Of a DNA stretch of 12,708 nt, positions 1-7,333 are shown piece by piece. The position numbers were made by a program, and so were the translations under genes. The notes under the pieces were generated by a model, which saw only the letters and a program-made list of their open reading frames with translations, was not told the origin of the DNA and did no database searches. Each line of letters opens with the position of its first letter. Within the stretch, counting starts at the first letter, position 1. Source of the stretch: Verrucomicrobiota bacterium (GTDB lineage: Bacteria; Verrucomicrobiota; Kiritimatiellia; B70-G9); NCBI GenBank assembly GCA_003641465.1, contig QNAJ01000017.1, positions 1 to 12,708 of the forward strand, given 5' to 3'.

Positions 1-16
1 ATCTGCGAAAGTCGGG

Positions 17-1264
17 CTAGGGCGCGGTCTCCTGACCTGCGGGTCCCGCCGCCGCGGTACCGGCAATCGCCCTCTCGATATCCCGGCGCAGTTTCTCTTC
101 ACTGCCCGGACCGTAGCCTACATGAACCGCACTGATCTTTCCATCCCGTCCGATGATCACGGTCTGCGGAATGCCCTTCACCCCGTATTCCTCAGCCACC
201 TTTTGATCCCGGTCCATCAGAACGGTGAATTGGAGCCGGTTTTTCTCCATGAATCTTCTCACCCTTTCGGCGTCTTCGCCCTGATTCACCGCAAAGAAGA
301 CCACACCGCTTGAAGCTTTCTCCGCGGCTATGCGCGATTCCATGGGCAATCCGCGCCGACACGGTGCACACCACGTCGCCCAGAAATCCAGGACTACCAC
401 GTTGGTTCCAAGGTAATCGGACAACTTCACAGGCTTCCCGTCCAGCGAGGACAACTGGAACTCCGGGGCGGCCTTGCCCACCATGGGATGAGTCTCCGGC
501 TCGGAGGCCTCGGCGAATACGTCTTCCATGGGACGGGAGCCTTCGGGCGGGGAAAAACGGAAAACCGCGGGATCAATCTTCCCGCCGGCCTTCCACCCGG
601 ACAGCTCGACCGACATCTCCATCCGGGCCTGCGGTACGGGCAGACTCTCGTCCTTGAGCAGCTCGGAAAGATCGTAGTGAACCTTACGGATCAAAGGCCG
701 GTCACCCTTTTGGATCCAGACCGTCACCCGGCCCTGACTCTCCGCCACACCGGTCACCTTGTAGACATCGGTCCCGTCCAGTCTTTCGCTACCGACAACC
801 TGAACCGATTCGAGCCCCTCGGAAAACACCTCATAGGGTTTTGACGAAAGAAATACTTCCAGCAGCGCGAAAGCGGCCCCCATGGGGCCCTCGCTGCCGG
901 CTTCCGCCGCGAGCTCATCCAGAGAGGAGGGAGCAGGTTTGACTGAATAGGCCTTCATAGCCGGCAGATAAAGGGTCACATTACTCCCGTCACTGACCAG
1001 AGTTCCGCCCATGATTCCCCGGGTGACCCGGCAGGCTACCCTGTCCGGTCGCGACACCGCGATCTCATATCTGGTCTCCCAGCGGGTGAGCATACCCTCT
1101 CCCTCAACCGACATGGTCTGGACCGCCTTGACCCTAAAGTTCGTCTGCTGAGCCAGGAAGCCGAATGCTTTGCGCAACAGGGCATCCCCCGAAGGCATCG
1201 GCTCTGCTGAAAACACAGGCACCCCCGCCAGCAACCCGGCGGCCATGATGGCGATTCTCTTCAT
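17..1264 (-). CDS. Exported TlpA/ResA-type thioredoxin with N-terminal LolA/DUF2092-like domain
   Basis: Predicted 415-aa periplasmic protein. Residues 1-20 form a signal peptide with a likely cut after VFSA. Residues ~25-245 are beta-rich and resemble DUF2092/LolA-like outer-membrane lipoprotein sorting domains (for example 'GSERLDGTDVYKVTG' and 'RPLIRKVHYDLS'). Residues ~260-402 are a thioredoxin fold of the TlpA/ResA/AhpC-TSA class, with the redox motif WCAPC (C299, C302) after VVLDFWAT and a cis-proline in GIPQTV (P366). Family knowledge suggests a membrane-side thiol-disulfide reductase; the substrate is unknown. I chose the ATG at 1264 because it precedes a clear signal peptide and has GGGAG a few bases upstream; the frame is open farther upstream but that part lies inside the preceding gene. 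The start overlaps that gene's stop (ATGA), so translation is probably coupled. The LolA-like domain may bind a lipid or hydrophobic ligand, but that is inferred. Confidence 0.88.
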   Translation of the reverse strand: MKRIAIMAAGLLAGVPVFSAEPMPSGDALLRKAFGFLAQQTNFRVKAVQTMSVEGEGMLTRWETRYEIAVSRPDRVACRVTRGIMGGTLVSDGSNVTLYLPAMKAYSVKPAPSSLDELAAEAGSEGPMGAAFALLEVFLSSKPYEVFSEGLESVQVVGSERLDGTDVYKVTGVAESQGRVTVWIQKGDRPLIRKVHYDLSELLKDESLPVPQARMEMSVELSGWKAGGKIDPAVFRFSPPEGSRPMEDVFAEASEPETHPMVGKAAPEFQLSSLDGKPVKLSDYLGTNVVVLDFWATWCAPCRRGLPMESRIAAEKASSGVVFFAVNQGEDAERVRRFMEKNRLQFTVLMDRDQKVAEEYGVKGIPQTVIIGRDGKISAVHVGYGPGSEEKLRRDIERAIAGTAAAGPAGQETAP

Positions 1265-3525
1265 CTGGACTCCCTTTCCTGTTTCCAGCCGGAGATCGGG
1301 TAGCGCTCCACCACCCGCAAGCGTACCGGCTCCTTCCATATTCCACCTTGCCCCATAGCGTCGTAGACACGCAAGATAATACTGTTGGTCTCCCCGAAGC
1401 GGAGAATCTCTGCGGGAATCGAATACTGCCGCGGGCGACTCCACGCAGTGCAGAATCGGGGAGGGAACTGCCCGCAACCGCCCGCCTGGATCCCATTCAC
1501 CCAGACTTCGTCTGCGTCGTCAATGCCTCCGAACTCCAGCACCACTTCACTGCCCGTCCACATCTCCCGCTTCTTCTCCGGCAGGTAGAATGCGCGTCGG
1601 TATACGGCGTATCCATCGTATCCCCGGAACTCCGTCAACCCACACTTCTCCCAGTATCCCGGGACGCGAATGCGGCTCCACTTCGAGGGGGCTTTCCCCA
1701 TCCCTATCTCCCATATTCCACGGAGGTCGAGCTCGTCCAGCGTGATAGTACGCGGCCGGAATCCGCAGCGCTGCAATCCCCGGCGCACGTGCGGGTTGCG
1801 CATGAAGTAGTTCCAGATCAGACCCGACCGATAGTTCTCGGCCGCCAGAGCAATGGCGCCCTGATCAATAGCGATATGCACATCCGAAATCCACTCGCGC
1901 TCGGCATTGAAAGAATCAACAAAACCGTACCGCCCCCAGAGGGCGCCGCCGCGCAGACGGTAATAGTTGCTCAGGGCGGCCAGACATTCGTCCGGCATAA
2001 ATATCAGAGATCCTCCCGCTCCGCAGGGGGCTACCGTCCCGTCTGCCTGCCCGAACGGAGAGCCGTAGGCCCGATATCCCTCGGGTCCATCACAGGCAGT
2101 CAGACCCCACGAGTTCTCCCCGTAGCTGCGGCACTGCAGGGCGTTGACAATCGCCCAGCGACGCGCCGCCAGGGTTGCCTGCACAGAGTTGAGATAGTAG
2201 TCCATCAGCCCGTCTTCCAGGAACCGGAAATCAATAAACAGGTGAGGATACTGGTGGACAAAGAGAGCCCCCGGGCCGGCGAAGGTGAAGGGGCCGTAAT
2301 GGCGGAAGGTGCGGTCCAGTTCCCACCAGGCCCGCGGGTCTATGGGGTGGGTCGGCGATCCACAAGCCAGGATGAGGAGCAGAAGGCCCTCGTTATACCC
2401 GCTCCAGCGGGAAGCGAGAAAGCCGCCTTCGGGTGTCCAGCCCATGCTGGGATGAATCCCTCCGTTAAGCATCCACTGCCAGTCTACGCGCCGATACAGC
2501 TCATCGGCCAGATGCGCAACCTCCGTCCCGGCGAAGTATTCCCCGGCGAACAGCGCTCCTGCCAGGAATAGGGCCGTGTCGATGGAAGAGAGTTCACAGT
2601 TCCAGGCACGCCGCCCGGTCTTCATCTCCAGAAAGTGATAGAAGAAGCCGCGGAATCCTTCGGCACCATCGCGAAAAAAGCGCAGGGTGTTCCTGACCCT
2701 GCGATATACATCTTCGCGCGGAAGCCAGCCGCGCGCATCCGCAATACAGAGACAGCTCAGACCGAACCCCACTGCAGCGATGCTCGCTACCGGGAAGCCA
2801 TCCCGGTAGAACGCCTTACAACGATCTTTCACCAGGCCGGTGGAGGGATCCGCCTCGTACCAGAAGTAAAGGCAGGCCCGCTTTTCCACCTCCTGCAGGA
2901 AAGTATCTTCGTCCAGTGTGGCAGGTGGGCGGTAGGGTGCCCTGATGCGGCGGGGACGAGGCGGCGGCCGGCGCTCGCCTCCGACTGCGATGCTGTCCAC
3001 CACTACCTCGCCCCTAGCCGCTGTCCGGCTGCGTACGACCAGACTCATTCCGGTCACCGCATACCAGTCGGAAATCCCGTCAAACCGCGCAAGAGGGATG
3101 CGCACGGGCCTCCAGCCGTTCTGTGGGGCAGCGGCGAATTCTTCCAGGGGCAGAAACTGCTCAAACCAGAGCGCGTCCTTCAGACCCAGCTGCAGTCCTT
3201 CCGGATCCCCCTTGAGATACATTTCCAGCCACTCGAATCTGCTCAGATCACCCTGCGGGAAGGTCAGCCATAGCCCGCATTCCGACACAGTCCCCCGCCC
3301 CTCGCCTGCGGGTCGGATCGTATACCGGAACCGTAGTCCTCTTCCGGCGAACCCTTCCTTCACGCGCTCCGCCTGCGCAGATGCAGATCCCCGCGTCCAA
3401 GTCCTGAAATCCGCGCTCAAGCCATCAAAATCCAGAAGCATCCCGCCGATCACCGGCTGGATGCACGCGATCAGGAAGTACCCGGCGATCACCCATTGCG
3501 CTGGTCTGTGAGTGATTCCACTCAT
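1261..3525 (-). CDS. Exported glucoamylase-like (PF10091/GH144-type) glycoside hydrolase with flanking carbohydrate-binding-like domains
   Basis: Predicted 754-aa exported protein. Residues ~10-28 are a hydrophobic signal segment containing a lipobox-like LIAC (C21), so it may be a lipoprotein or a Sec-cleaved protein. Residues ~28-183 look like a CBM11/CIA30-type jelly roll ('RFEWLEMYLKGD', 'GWRPVRIPLARF'). Residues ~205-590 carry hallmarks of the glucoamylase-like family: 'GWTPEGGF', 'RWSGYNEG', 'ACGSPTHP', 'WGLTACDGPEGYRAYG', 'DGTVAP', 'YGFVDSFN', 'AIDQGAIALAAENYRSGLIW'. Residues ~600-740 resemble the sugar-binding beta-sandwich of GH2 enzymes ('WSRIRVPGYWEKCGL', 'VVLEFGGIDDADEVWVNG'). Characterised PF10091 relatives include endo-beta-1,2-glucanases, so a beta-glucan or exopolysaccharide substrate is plausible but unproven. 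I chose the ATG at 3525 because it starts the signal sequence and follows AAGGA (short, 3-nt spacing); the frame is open to 3690, but that part looks non-coding. Its stop overlaps the thioredoxin gene start. Confidence 0.85.
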   Translation of the reverse strand: MSGITHRPAQWVIAGYFLIACIQPVIGGMLLDFDGLSADFRTWTRGSASAQAERVKEGFAGRGLRFRYTIRPAGEGRGTVSECGLWLTFPQGDLSRFEWLEMYLKGDPEGLQLGLKDALWFEQFLPLEEFAAAPQNGWRPVRIPLARFDGISDWYAVTGMSLVVRSRTAARGEVVVDSIAVGGERRPPPRPRRIRAPYRPPATLDEDTFLQEVEKRACLYFWYEADPSTGLVKDRCKAFYRDGFPVASIAAVGFGLSCLCIADARGWLPREDVYRRVRNTLRFFRDGAEGFRGFFYHFLEMKTGRRAWNCELSSIDTALFLAGALFAGEYFAGTEVAHLADELYRRVDWQWMLNGGIHPSMGWTPEGGFLASRWSGYNEGLLLLILACGSPTHPIDPRAWWELDRTFRHYGPFTFAGPGALFVHQYPHLFIDFRFLEDGLMDYYLNSVQATLAARRWAIVNALQCRSYGENSWGLTACDGPEGYRAYGSPFGQADGTVAPCGAGGSLIFMPDECLAALSNYYRLRGGALWGRYGFVDSFNAEREWISDVHIAIDQGAIALAAENYRSGLIWNYFMRNPHVRRGLQRCGFRPRTITLDELDLRGIWEIGMGKAPSKWSRIRVPGYWEKCGLTEFRGYDGYAVYRRAFYLPEKKREMWTGSEVVLEFGGIDDADEVWVNGIQAGGCGQFPPRFCTAWSRPRQYSIPAEILRFGETNSIILRVYDAMGQGGIWKEPVRLRVVERYPISGWKQERESR

Positions 3526-3550
3526 TTGTCCTTGCCGGTCCAGACGCTCA

Positions 3551-3580
3551 ACTGTAAAGGTACTCTTCACTGAGCGGCAA
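3551..3580 (-). promoter_or_regulatory. Candidate sigma-70-like promoter for the glucoamylase-like gene
   Basis: On the minus strand, TTGCCG (3580-3575) and TACAGT (3556-3551) are separated by 18 bp, each matching four of six consensus bases. Transcription would begin near 3544 and give a short leader before the ATG at 3525. The divergent gap is only 72 bp, so promoters for both directions would have to fit here. Spotted by eye; weak. Confidence 0.25.
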
Positions 3581-3597
3581 CCCATTAACGGACGGCC

Positions 3598-4149
3598 ATG
3601 CCCGTACTGGCTACAGCAGCCGATGTGATCCTCATGGTCATGCTGACGATTTGCGGCCTGCTGTTTCTGGCCGTGGCTTCCGTATGGCACGGCCGTCCGA
3701 CGGACGTGATCGTCTCACGATACCGCAGAAACCTGATGCATGAGTGGGAAATCGATCCCCAGCAGGTACTCTCAGACGTTGCCGAAATGGTGGAATGTGA
3801 CACCTGCCGCGCAGCATACAACTATATGCGCTCGCTGTGTAACTGGTTCTATGCCAACCGGGCTTATCTGCCCCGGGACATCGCCTCGACCTGGATGATC
3901 GTACACCGGCGACTTACCCGTATCGTGTCACTGGAATCTTATCACCAGGACTGGTCGGAGCGCGAAATCACTGTCATGCGACAGGAAATCCTGGCTCGCA
4001 TCGCCCATGTACTGAATCGTGAAGGAGGCGCCGCTAAGCGGCTTACCAGGGGAGGGCCTTCCCCTAACCGAAGCATCACGCATCACGATATACCGCAGCG
4101 CCCAGTGTCCGTAACCGCTCGTCCAGGCGCTCGTAGCCGCGGTCTATGA
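3598..4149 (+). CDS. Hypothetical membrane-anchored protein
   Basis: Predicted 183-aa protein that I do not recognise. Residues ~6-28 form one hydrophobic transmembrane segment. The rest (to about residue 142) is a soluble, helix-prone, charged domain with many Trp, Tyr and Arg residues, a C-x2-C (C67, C70) and a third cysteine at C81; the balanced composition looks like real coding sequence. After about residue 142 it becomes Arg/Pro/Gly/Ser-rich, and from 4076 it runs antisense to the last 74 bases of murA, so the tail may be read-through rather than a conserved domain. The ATG at 3598 has no strong ribosome-binding site (only GGACGG nearby); in-frame ATGs at 3634 and 3640 are alternatives but would cut into the membrane segment. 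It is the only plus-strand gene before dnaA and diverges from the glucoamylase-like gene. Confidence 0.6.
   Translation: MPVLATAADVILMVMLTICGLLFLAVASVWHGRPTDVIVSRYRRNLMHEWEIDPQQVLSDVAEMVECDTCRAAYNYMRSLCNWFYANRAYLPRDIASTWMIVHRRLTRIVSLESYHQDWSEREITVMRQEILARIAHVLNREGGAAKRLTRGGPSPNRSITHHDIPQRPVSVTARPGARSRGL
4030..4065 (-). terminator. Pair of hairpins just past the murA stop
   Basis: On the minus strand, 10 bases beyond the murA stop, there is a near-palindrome at 4065-4048 (AGGGGA paired with TCCCCT around a 6-nt centre), then a second small stem at 4042-4030 (GCCGC-TAA-GCGGC). No T-tract follows, so this is not a classic intrinsic terminator. The hairpins also lie inside the 3' part of the convergent plus-strand gene and could end or stabilise transcripts from either side. 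Confidence 0.3.
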
Positions 4150-5356
4150 TCTCGGCATTTTCTATCACGCTTGTACCGCGTGCGCGCAATGCCGCGGCGA
4201 TGAGCGCCATGCCTGCGCGGATGTCGGGACTGGCCATGTGGGCGGCATGCAGCCGGGAAGGGCCACTGACCAGCACACGGTGAGGATCGCACTGCACAAT
4301 CCGAGCACCCATCTCTATCAGCCGGTCAACGAAGTATAGACGGCTCTCGAAGAGCTTTTCGAAGAACAGAATCGTGCCGCGTGCCGCGGTAGCTACTACC
4401 AGCATGATGCTTAACAGGTCCGAGGGGAAACCCGGCCATACGCCGTCCTCCAGCTTGGGAACTGCGCCGCCCAAGTCGGGTCGCACCTTGAGCGGCCCGC
4501 GATGGCGGCAGCGGACCTTGTCGCCCTCCTGTACCAGCTCCACGCCGAAGCGCCGGAATCCGCGCTGCAGAACGGAAAGAAAGGGGACCCGGCTGCGGAC
4601 CCCGGTGACCGTAACCCTGCCCCCAGTAGCAATAGAAGCCGCCAGGAAACTGCCGGCTTCCACATAGTCGGGACCCACCCGGAATCGGGCTCCGTGCAGC
4701 CGCCGCCGGCCACGGACAACCACCCGGTTGGTGCCCAGTCCCTCGACCACCGCGCCCATACGGTTGAGCAGATGGCCCAGCTCCTGCACATGAGGCTCAC
4801 AGGCGGCGTGATAGATTACCGTACGGCCCGGGGTCACGGCGGCGGCCATCATGACGCCCTCAGTGGCTGTCACGCTGGCCTCGTCCAGAAGGATCTCGCG
4901 GGCCTGCAAGCACCCCGCGCGGAGACGAATCCGCGGGCCCACCGACACCTCGACGCCCAGCTGCTGAAGTGCCTCCAGATGGGTATCCAGGCGTCGGCGG
5001 CCGATGAGATCGCCTCCGGGAGGGCCGAGCACCGCGCCGCCGTGACGAGCGGCCAATGGACCGGCCATGAGTATAGAGCCGCGCAGGCGTGCGCAACTGG
5101 CGGCAGGAACTGTGGTGGTCTTCAGCGAAGCCGCCTTCAGAGTCACGGTGGAACCGCGCCGGGTGACGCTGACGCCCAACCCGGCCAGGATTTCTTCCAT
5201 CGCGCGTACGTCTGCGATATCAGGAACATTTTCGAGAACAAGCGGTTCATCGGTGAGAAGAGCGGCGGCATGCATCGCCAACGCGGCGTTCTTATTTCCC
5301 GCCACCCGGATTGAGCCTTGAAGTATCTCGCCTCCCCTGACGATGAAACGCGCCAT
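4076..5356 (-). CDS. murA: UDP-N-acetylglucosamine 1-carboxyvinyltransferase with Asp in place of the active-site Cys
   Basis: Cytoplasmic enzyme that transfers enolpyruvate from PEP to UDP-GlcNAc, the first committed step of peptidoglycan synthesis. The 426-aa length fits the family (E. coli 419 aa). Visible conserved parts are 'GNKNAAL' (K22, N23), the flexible loop 'GPPGGDLIGRRRLD' (111-124), 'FPSD' (D313, equivalent to E. coli D305), 'DIRAG' (R380, equivalent to R371) and 'IIDRGYERL' (R406, equivalent to R397). The loop position that is Cys115 in E. coli is Asp116 here. The same natural change in mycobacterial and chlamydial MurA keeps activity but prevents alkylation by fosfomycin, so intrinsic fosfomycin resistance is expected. 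The ATG at 5356 has an excellent AGGAGG about 6-7 bases upstream. The gene begins 24 bp after glmS on the same strand, so the two probably form one operon. Its 3' end overlaps the convergent gene by 74 bp. Confidence 0.97.
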   Translation of the reverse strand: MARFIVRGGEILQGSIRVAGNKNAALAMHAAALLTDEPLVLENVPDIADVRAMEEILAGLGVSVTRRGSTVTLKAASLKTTTVPAASCARLRGSILMAGPLAARHGGAVLGPPGGDLIGRRRLDTHLEALQQLGVEVSVGPRIRLRAGCLQAREILLDEASVTATEGVMMAAAVTPGRTVIYHAACEPHVQELGHLLNRMGAVVEGLGTNRVVVRGRRRLHGARFRVGPDYVEAGSFLAASIATGGRVTVTGVRSRVPFLSVLQRGFRRFGVELVQEGDKVRCRHRGPLKVRPDLGGAVPKLEDGVWPGFPSDLLSIMLVVATAARGTILFFEKLFESRLYFVDRLIEMGARIVQCDPHRVLVSGPSRLHAAHMASPDIRAGMALIAAALRARGTSVIENAEIIDRGYERLDERLRTLGAAVYRDA

Positions 5357-5380
5357 TCCGGGCCTCCTGCCGAATGATTG

Positions 5381-7219
5381 CTACTCAACGGTGACGCTCT
5401 TGGCGAGATTCCGGGGCTTGTCAATATCATTACCGCGAGCGTGCGCCGCATAGTAGGCCAAAAGCTGGAGTGCAACCACATTGACCATCGGCGAAAACTC
5501 CTCGCGGACCTCCGGTACATAAATAACATCCTCCGCCAGCTCGGCTACGCGACGATCCCCCTCAGTGGCCACAGCGATGATGCGGCCGTGACGGGCCTGC
5601 ACTTCTTTAATGTTGGATATCATCTTCTCATATAAGTTGTCGGCGGTGCGCGTACAGATACAAACTACCGGCATATACTCACTGATCAGCGCAATGGGCC
5701 CATGCTTCATCTCCCCGGCTGCATATCCCTCCGCATGCTGGTAGCTGATCTCCTTGTTCTTCAGTGCTCCTTCCAGCGCGACGGGATAATTGAACCGCCG
5801 CCCCAGATAAAGGGCACTGGGACCGGAATGGTGCTTTTCCGCGATCTCGGCAATGTGCTCCTTGGCAAGCAGTACCCGGTGGATCGCCTGCGGCACGCGC
5901 CGCAGGTCAGTCAGGAGTTGGTTCTTGTCTTCCGCTGTCAGCTCCCCGCGGACCTCCGCTACGCGCAGGGAAAAGAGTGCCAATGCAGCCAGTTGCGCCG
6001 TAAAGGCCTTGGTGGATGCCACGCCGATCTCCGGCCCGGCTTGAGTGTAGAAGACTGCATCACTTTCCCTTGCCAGGGTACTCATGGGCACATTGCAGAT
6101 CGAGAAGACCGGAGCACCCCGGCTTTTCGCTGACCGTACCGATGCCAGGGTATCCGCCGTCTCGCCCGACTGAGATACCGCAATGATGAGCGTATCCTGG
6201 TCGAACTTCGGCGCCCGGTAACGGAACTCGCTACCCAGGTCCGCCTCCACCGCGATCTCGGTGAGGTGCTCCAGGAACAGCTTGCCGTACAGACCGGCAT
6301 AGAAGGCGGTGCCACAGGCCACCACCATGATTCTCTCCAGCCTGCGGAGAAACTCGGAATCCAAGTCACCGAAATCGATGTTGATCTCACCATTTTCATC
6401 CACGTGACGTTCAATCATACTCCACAGCACCCGCGGCTGCTCGTGAATCTCCTTGAGCATGAATGTTTCGAAGCCGGCCTTTTCGGCTTCCTCGGCCTTC
6501 ACCGTCAGCGGCCGCGGCTCGATCTTCACTTCGCGGCCTTCCAAGTCGATCACGGTTACCGCCTGGGGGGTGACTTCCGCCACCTGACCGTCCTCCAGAT
6601 AGATCACACTTTCCACATGGCGACTTATTGCCAGCGCGTCGCTGGCGATGAAGTTACCCTCCTTGCCAAGACCGACAACCAGCGGGCTTCCGTGCCGTGC
6701 GGCGAAGATGCACTGCGAGTCATCCGCCAGCAGAATTCCGACTGCAAAGGATCCTTCCAACTCGCGCATCGCCTCACGCACGGCGTCCCGCGCAGCGACT
6801 CCTCTCCTCAGGCGCTCCTCTATGAGGTGGGGAATCACTTCGGTATCGGTCTCCGAGCTGAAGTGATGGCCGTCGGCTACCAGCCGGCGCCGCAGATCCG
6901 CGTAGTTTTCCACAATTCCGTTGTGGACCACCGCCAGACGGCTGTTGCAGTCCAGGTGGGGGTGAGCGTTCCTTTCGGAGGGTTCCCCGTGCGTGGCCCA
7001 ACGCGTGTGCCCGATTCCCGGAGAACCGGTGAGCCCTTCGGCGGCTATCCGCGATTCGAGGGCCGAAAGCCTCCCCTCACACCGACATACCCGCAGAGCT
7101 CCGTCAACCCGGACTGCTACGCCGGCACTGTCATAGCCCCGGTATTCCAGTGCATGGAGCCCTTCTAGAAGGTAGGGCACCGCATCCCGGTGGCCCACAT
7201 ATCCCACAATACCGCACAT
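5381..7219 (-). CDS. glmS: Glutamine--fructose-6-phosphate aminotransferase (isomerizing)
   Basis: Cytoplasmic glucosamine-6-phosphate synthase, which makes GlcN-6-P and glutamate from fructose-6-P and glutamine and so feeds UDP-GlcNAc for peptidoglycan and LPS. At 612 aa it is full length (E. coli 609). The N-terminal Ntn glutaminase domain starts MCGIVGY (nucleophile C2 after Met removal), with 'HTRWATHG' (R73), 'HNG' (N99, G100) and 'SETDTE' (D125). Two SIS domains follow: 'CGTAFYAG' (302-309), 'SQSGETADT' (349-357), 'ASTKAFTAQ' (401-409), 'LKNKEISYQHAEGYAAGE' with K487 and E490, and H506. It ends 'KPRNLAKSVTVE', with K607 matching the catalytic E. coli K603. All catalytic residues are present. 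The ATG at 7219 gives the required N-terminal Met-Cys; no strong ribosome-binding site is visible. murA follows after 24 bp. The leader is short and lies behind the prepilin gene's terminator, leaving no room for a glmS ribozyme. Confidence 0.98.
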   Translation of the reverse strand: MCGIVGYVGHRDAVPYLLEGLHALEYRGYDSAGVAVRVDGALRVCRCEGRLSALESRIAAEGLTGSPGIGHTRWATHGEPSERNAHPHLDCNSRLAVVHNGIVENYADLRRRLVADGHHFSSETDTEVIPHLIEERLRRGVAARDAVREAMRELEGSFAVGILLADDSQCIFAARHGSPLVVGLGKEGNFIASDALAISRHVESVIYLEDGQVAEVTPQAVTVIDLEGREVKIEPRPLTVKAEEAEKAGFETFMLKEIHEQPRVLWSMIERHVDENGEINIDFGDLDSEFLRRLERIMVVACGTAFYAGLYGKLFLEHLTEIAVEADLGSEFRYRAPKFDQDTLIIAVSQSGETADTLASVRSAKSRGAPVFSICNVPMSTLARESDAVFYTQAGPEIGVASTKAFTAQLAALALFSLRVAEVRGELTAEDKNQLLTDLRRVPQAIHRVLLAKEHIAEIAEKHHSGPSALYLGRRFNYPVALEGALKNKEISYQHAEGYAAGEMKHGPIALISEYMPVVCICTRTADNLYEKMISNIKEVQARHGRIIAVATEGDRRVAELAEDVIYVPEVREEFSPMVNVVALQLLAYYAAHARGNDIDKPRNLAKSVTVE

Positions 7220-7240
7220 GGCTTCAACACCGGCGTTCTT

Positions 7241-7270
7241 CGGTCCCGAAACAATCGGTCCCGAAACAAG
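7241..7270. repeat. Two tandem 15-bp repeats in the glmS leader
   Basis: CGGTCCCGAAACAA(T/G) occurs twice head to tail (7241-7255 and 7256-7270), with only the last base differing. The array sits between the upstream terminator stem and glmS, 21 bp before the glmS start codon. Read on the minus strand, each copy begins TTGTTT, and one of them supplies the T-rich tail of the terminator. It could be a duplicated regulator site or a simple slippage duplication. Confidence 0.75.
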
Positions 7271-7308
7271 CTGACGGTCCCCCGCATTCTACGCAGGACG
7301 ACCGTCAG
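7264..7308 (-). terminator. Intrinsic terminator after the prepilin-like gene
   Basis: On the minus strand a perfect 9-bp stem, CTGACGGTC (7308-7300) with GACCGTCAG (7279-7271), encloses a 20-nt loop that can pair further (CCTGC with GCGGG, one mismatch). It is followed by CTTGTTT. The hairpin starts 25 bases beyond the prepilin-like gene stop and separates that gene from glmS. Confidence 0.7.
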
Positions 7309-7333
7309 TCGCAGTAAAATCTCCACCCACAGA

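Noticed and set aside
1265..1477. Longer start of the thioredoxin-fusion gene (71 extra residues)
   Set aside because: The extra part lies inside the upstream gene, and the ATG at 1264 begins a classic signal peptide behind GGGAG.
1348..2571. Long plus-strand open frame (407 codons) opposite the glucoamylase-like gene
   Set aside because: It is antisense to a gene with clear family motifs, has no ribosome-binding site, and its product is Pro/Arg/Gln-rich with no recognisable domain. Open antisense frames are common in GC-rich coding DNA.
4502..5314. Plus-strand 270-codon frame opposite murA
   Set aside because: murA is certain on the minus strand; the antisense product is Gln/His/Ala/Arg-rich low-information sequence.
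6266..7168. Plus-strand 300-codon frame opposite glmS
   Set aside because: glmS on the other strand is unambiguous; this frame has no start signal or motif and is a mirror of glmS codon bias.
7241..7270. CRISPR-like repeats
   Set aside because: Only two directly adjacent 15-bp copies with no spacer and no cas genes; a simple tandem duplication.
7220..7333. Possible glmS ribozyme/riboswitch in the glmS leader
   Set aside because: The 114-bp gap is mostly filled by the upstream gene's terminator and a tandem repeat; there is no room for the ~170-nt ribozyme and no match to its core.
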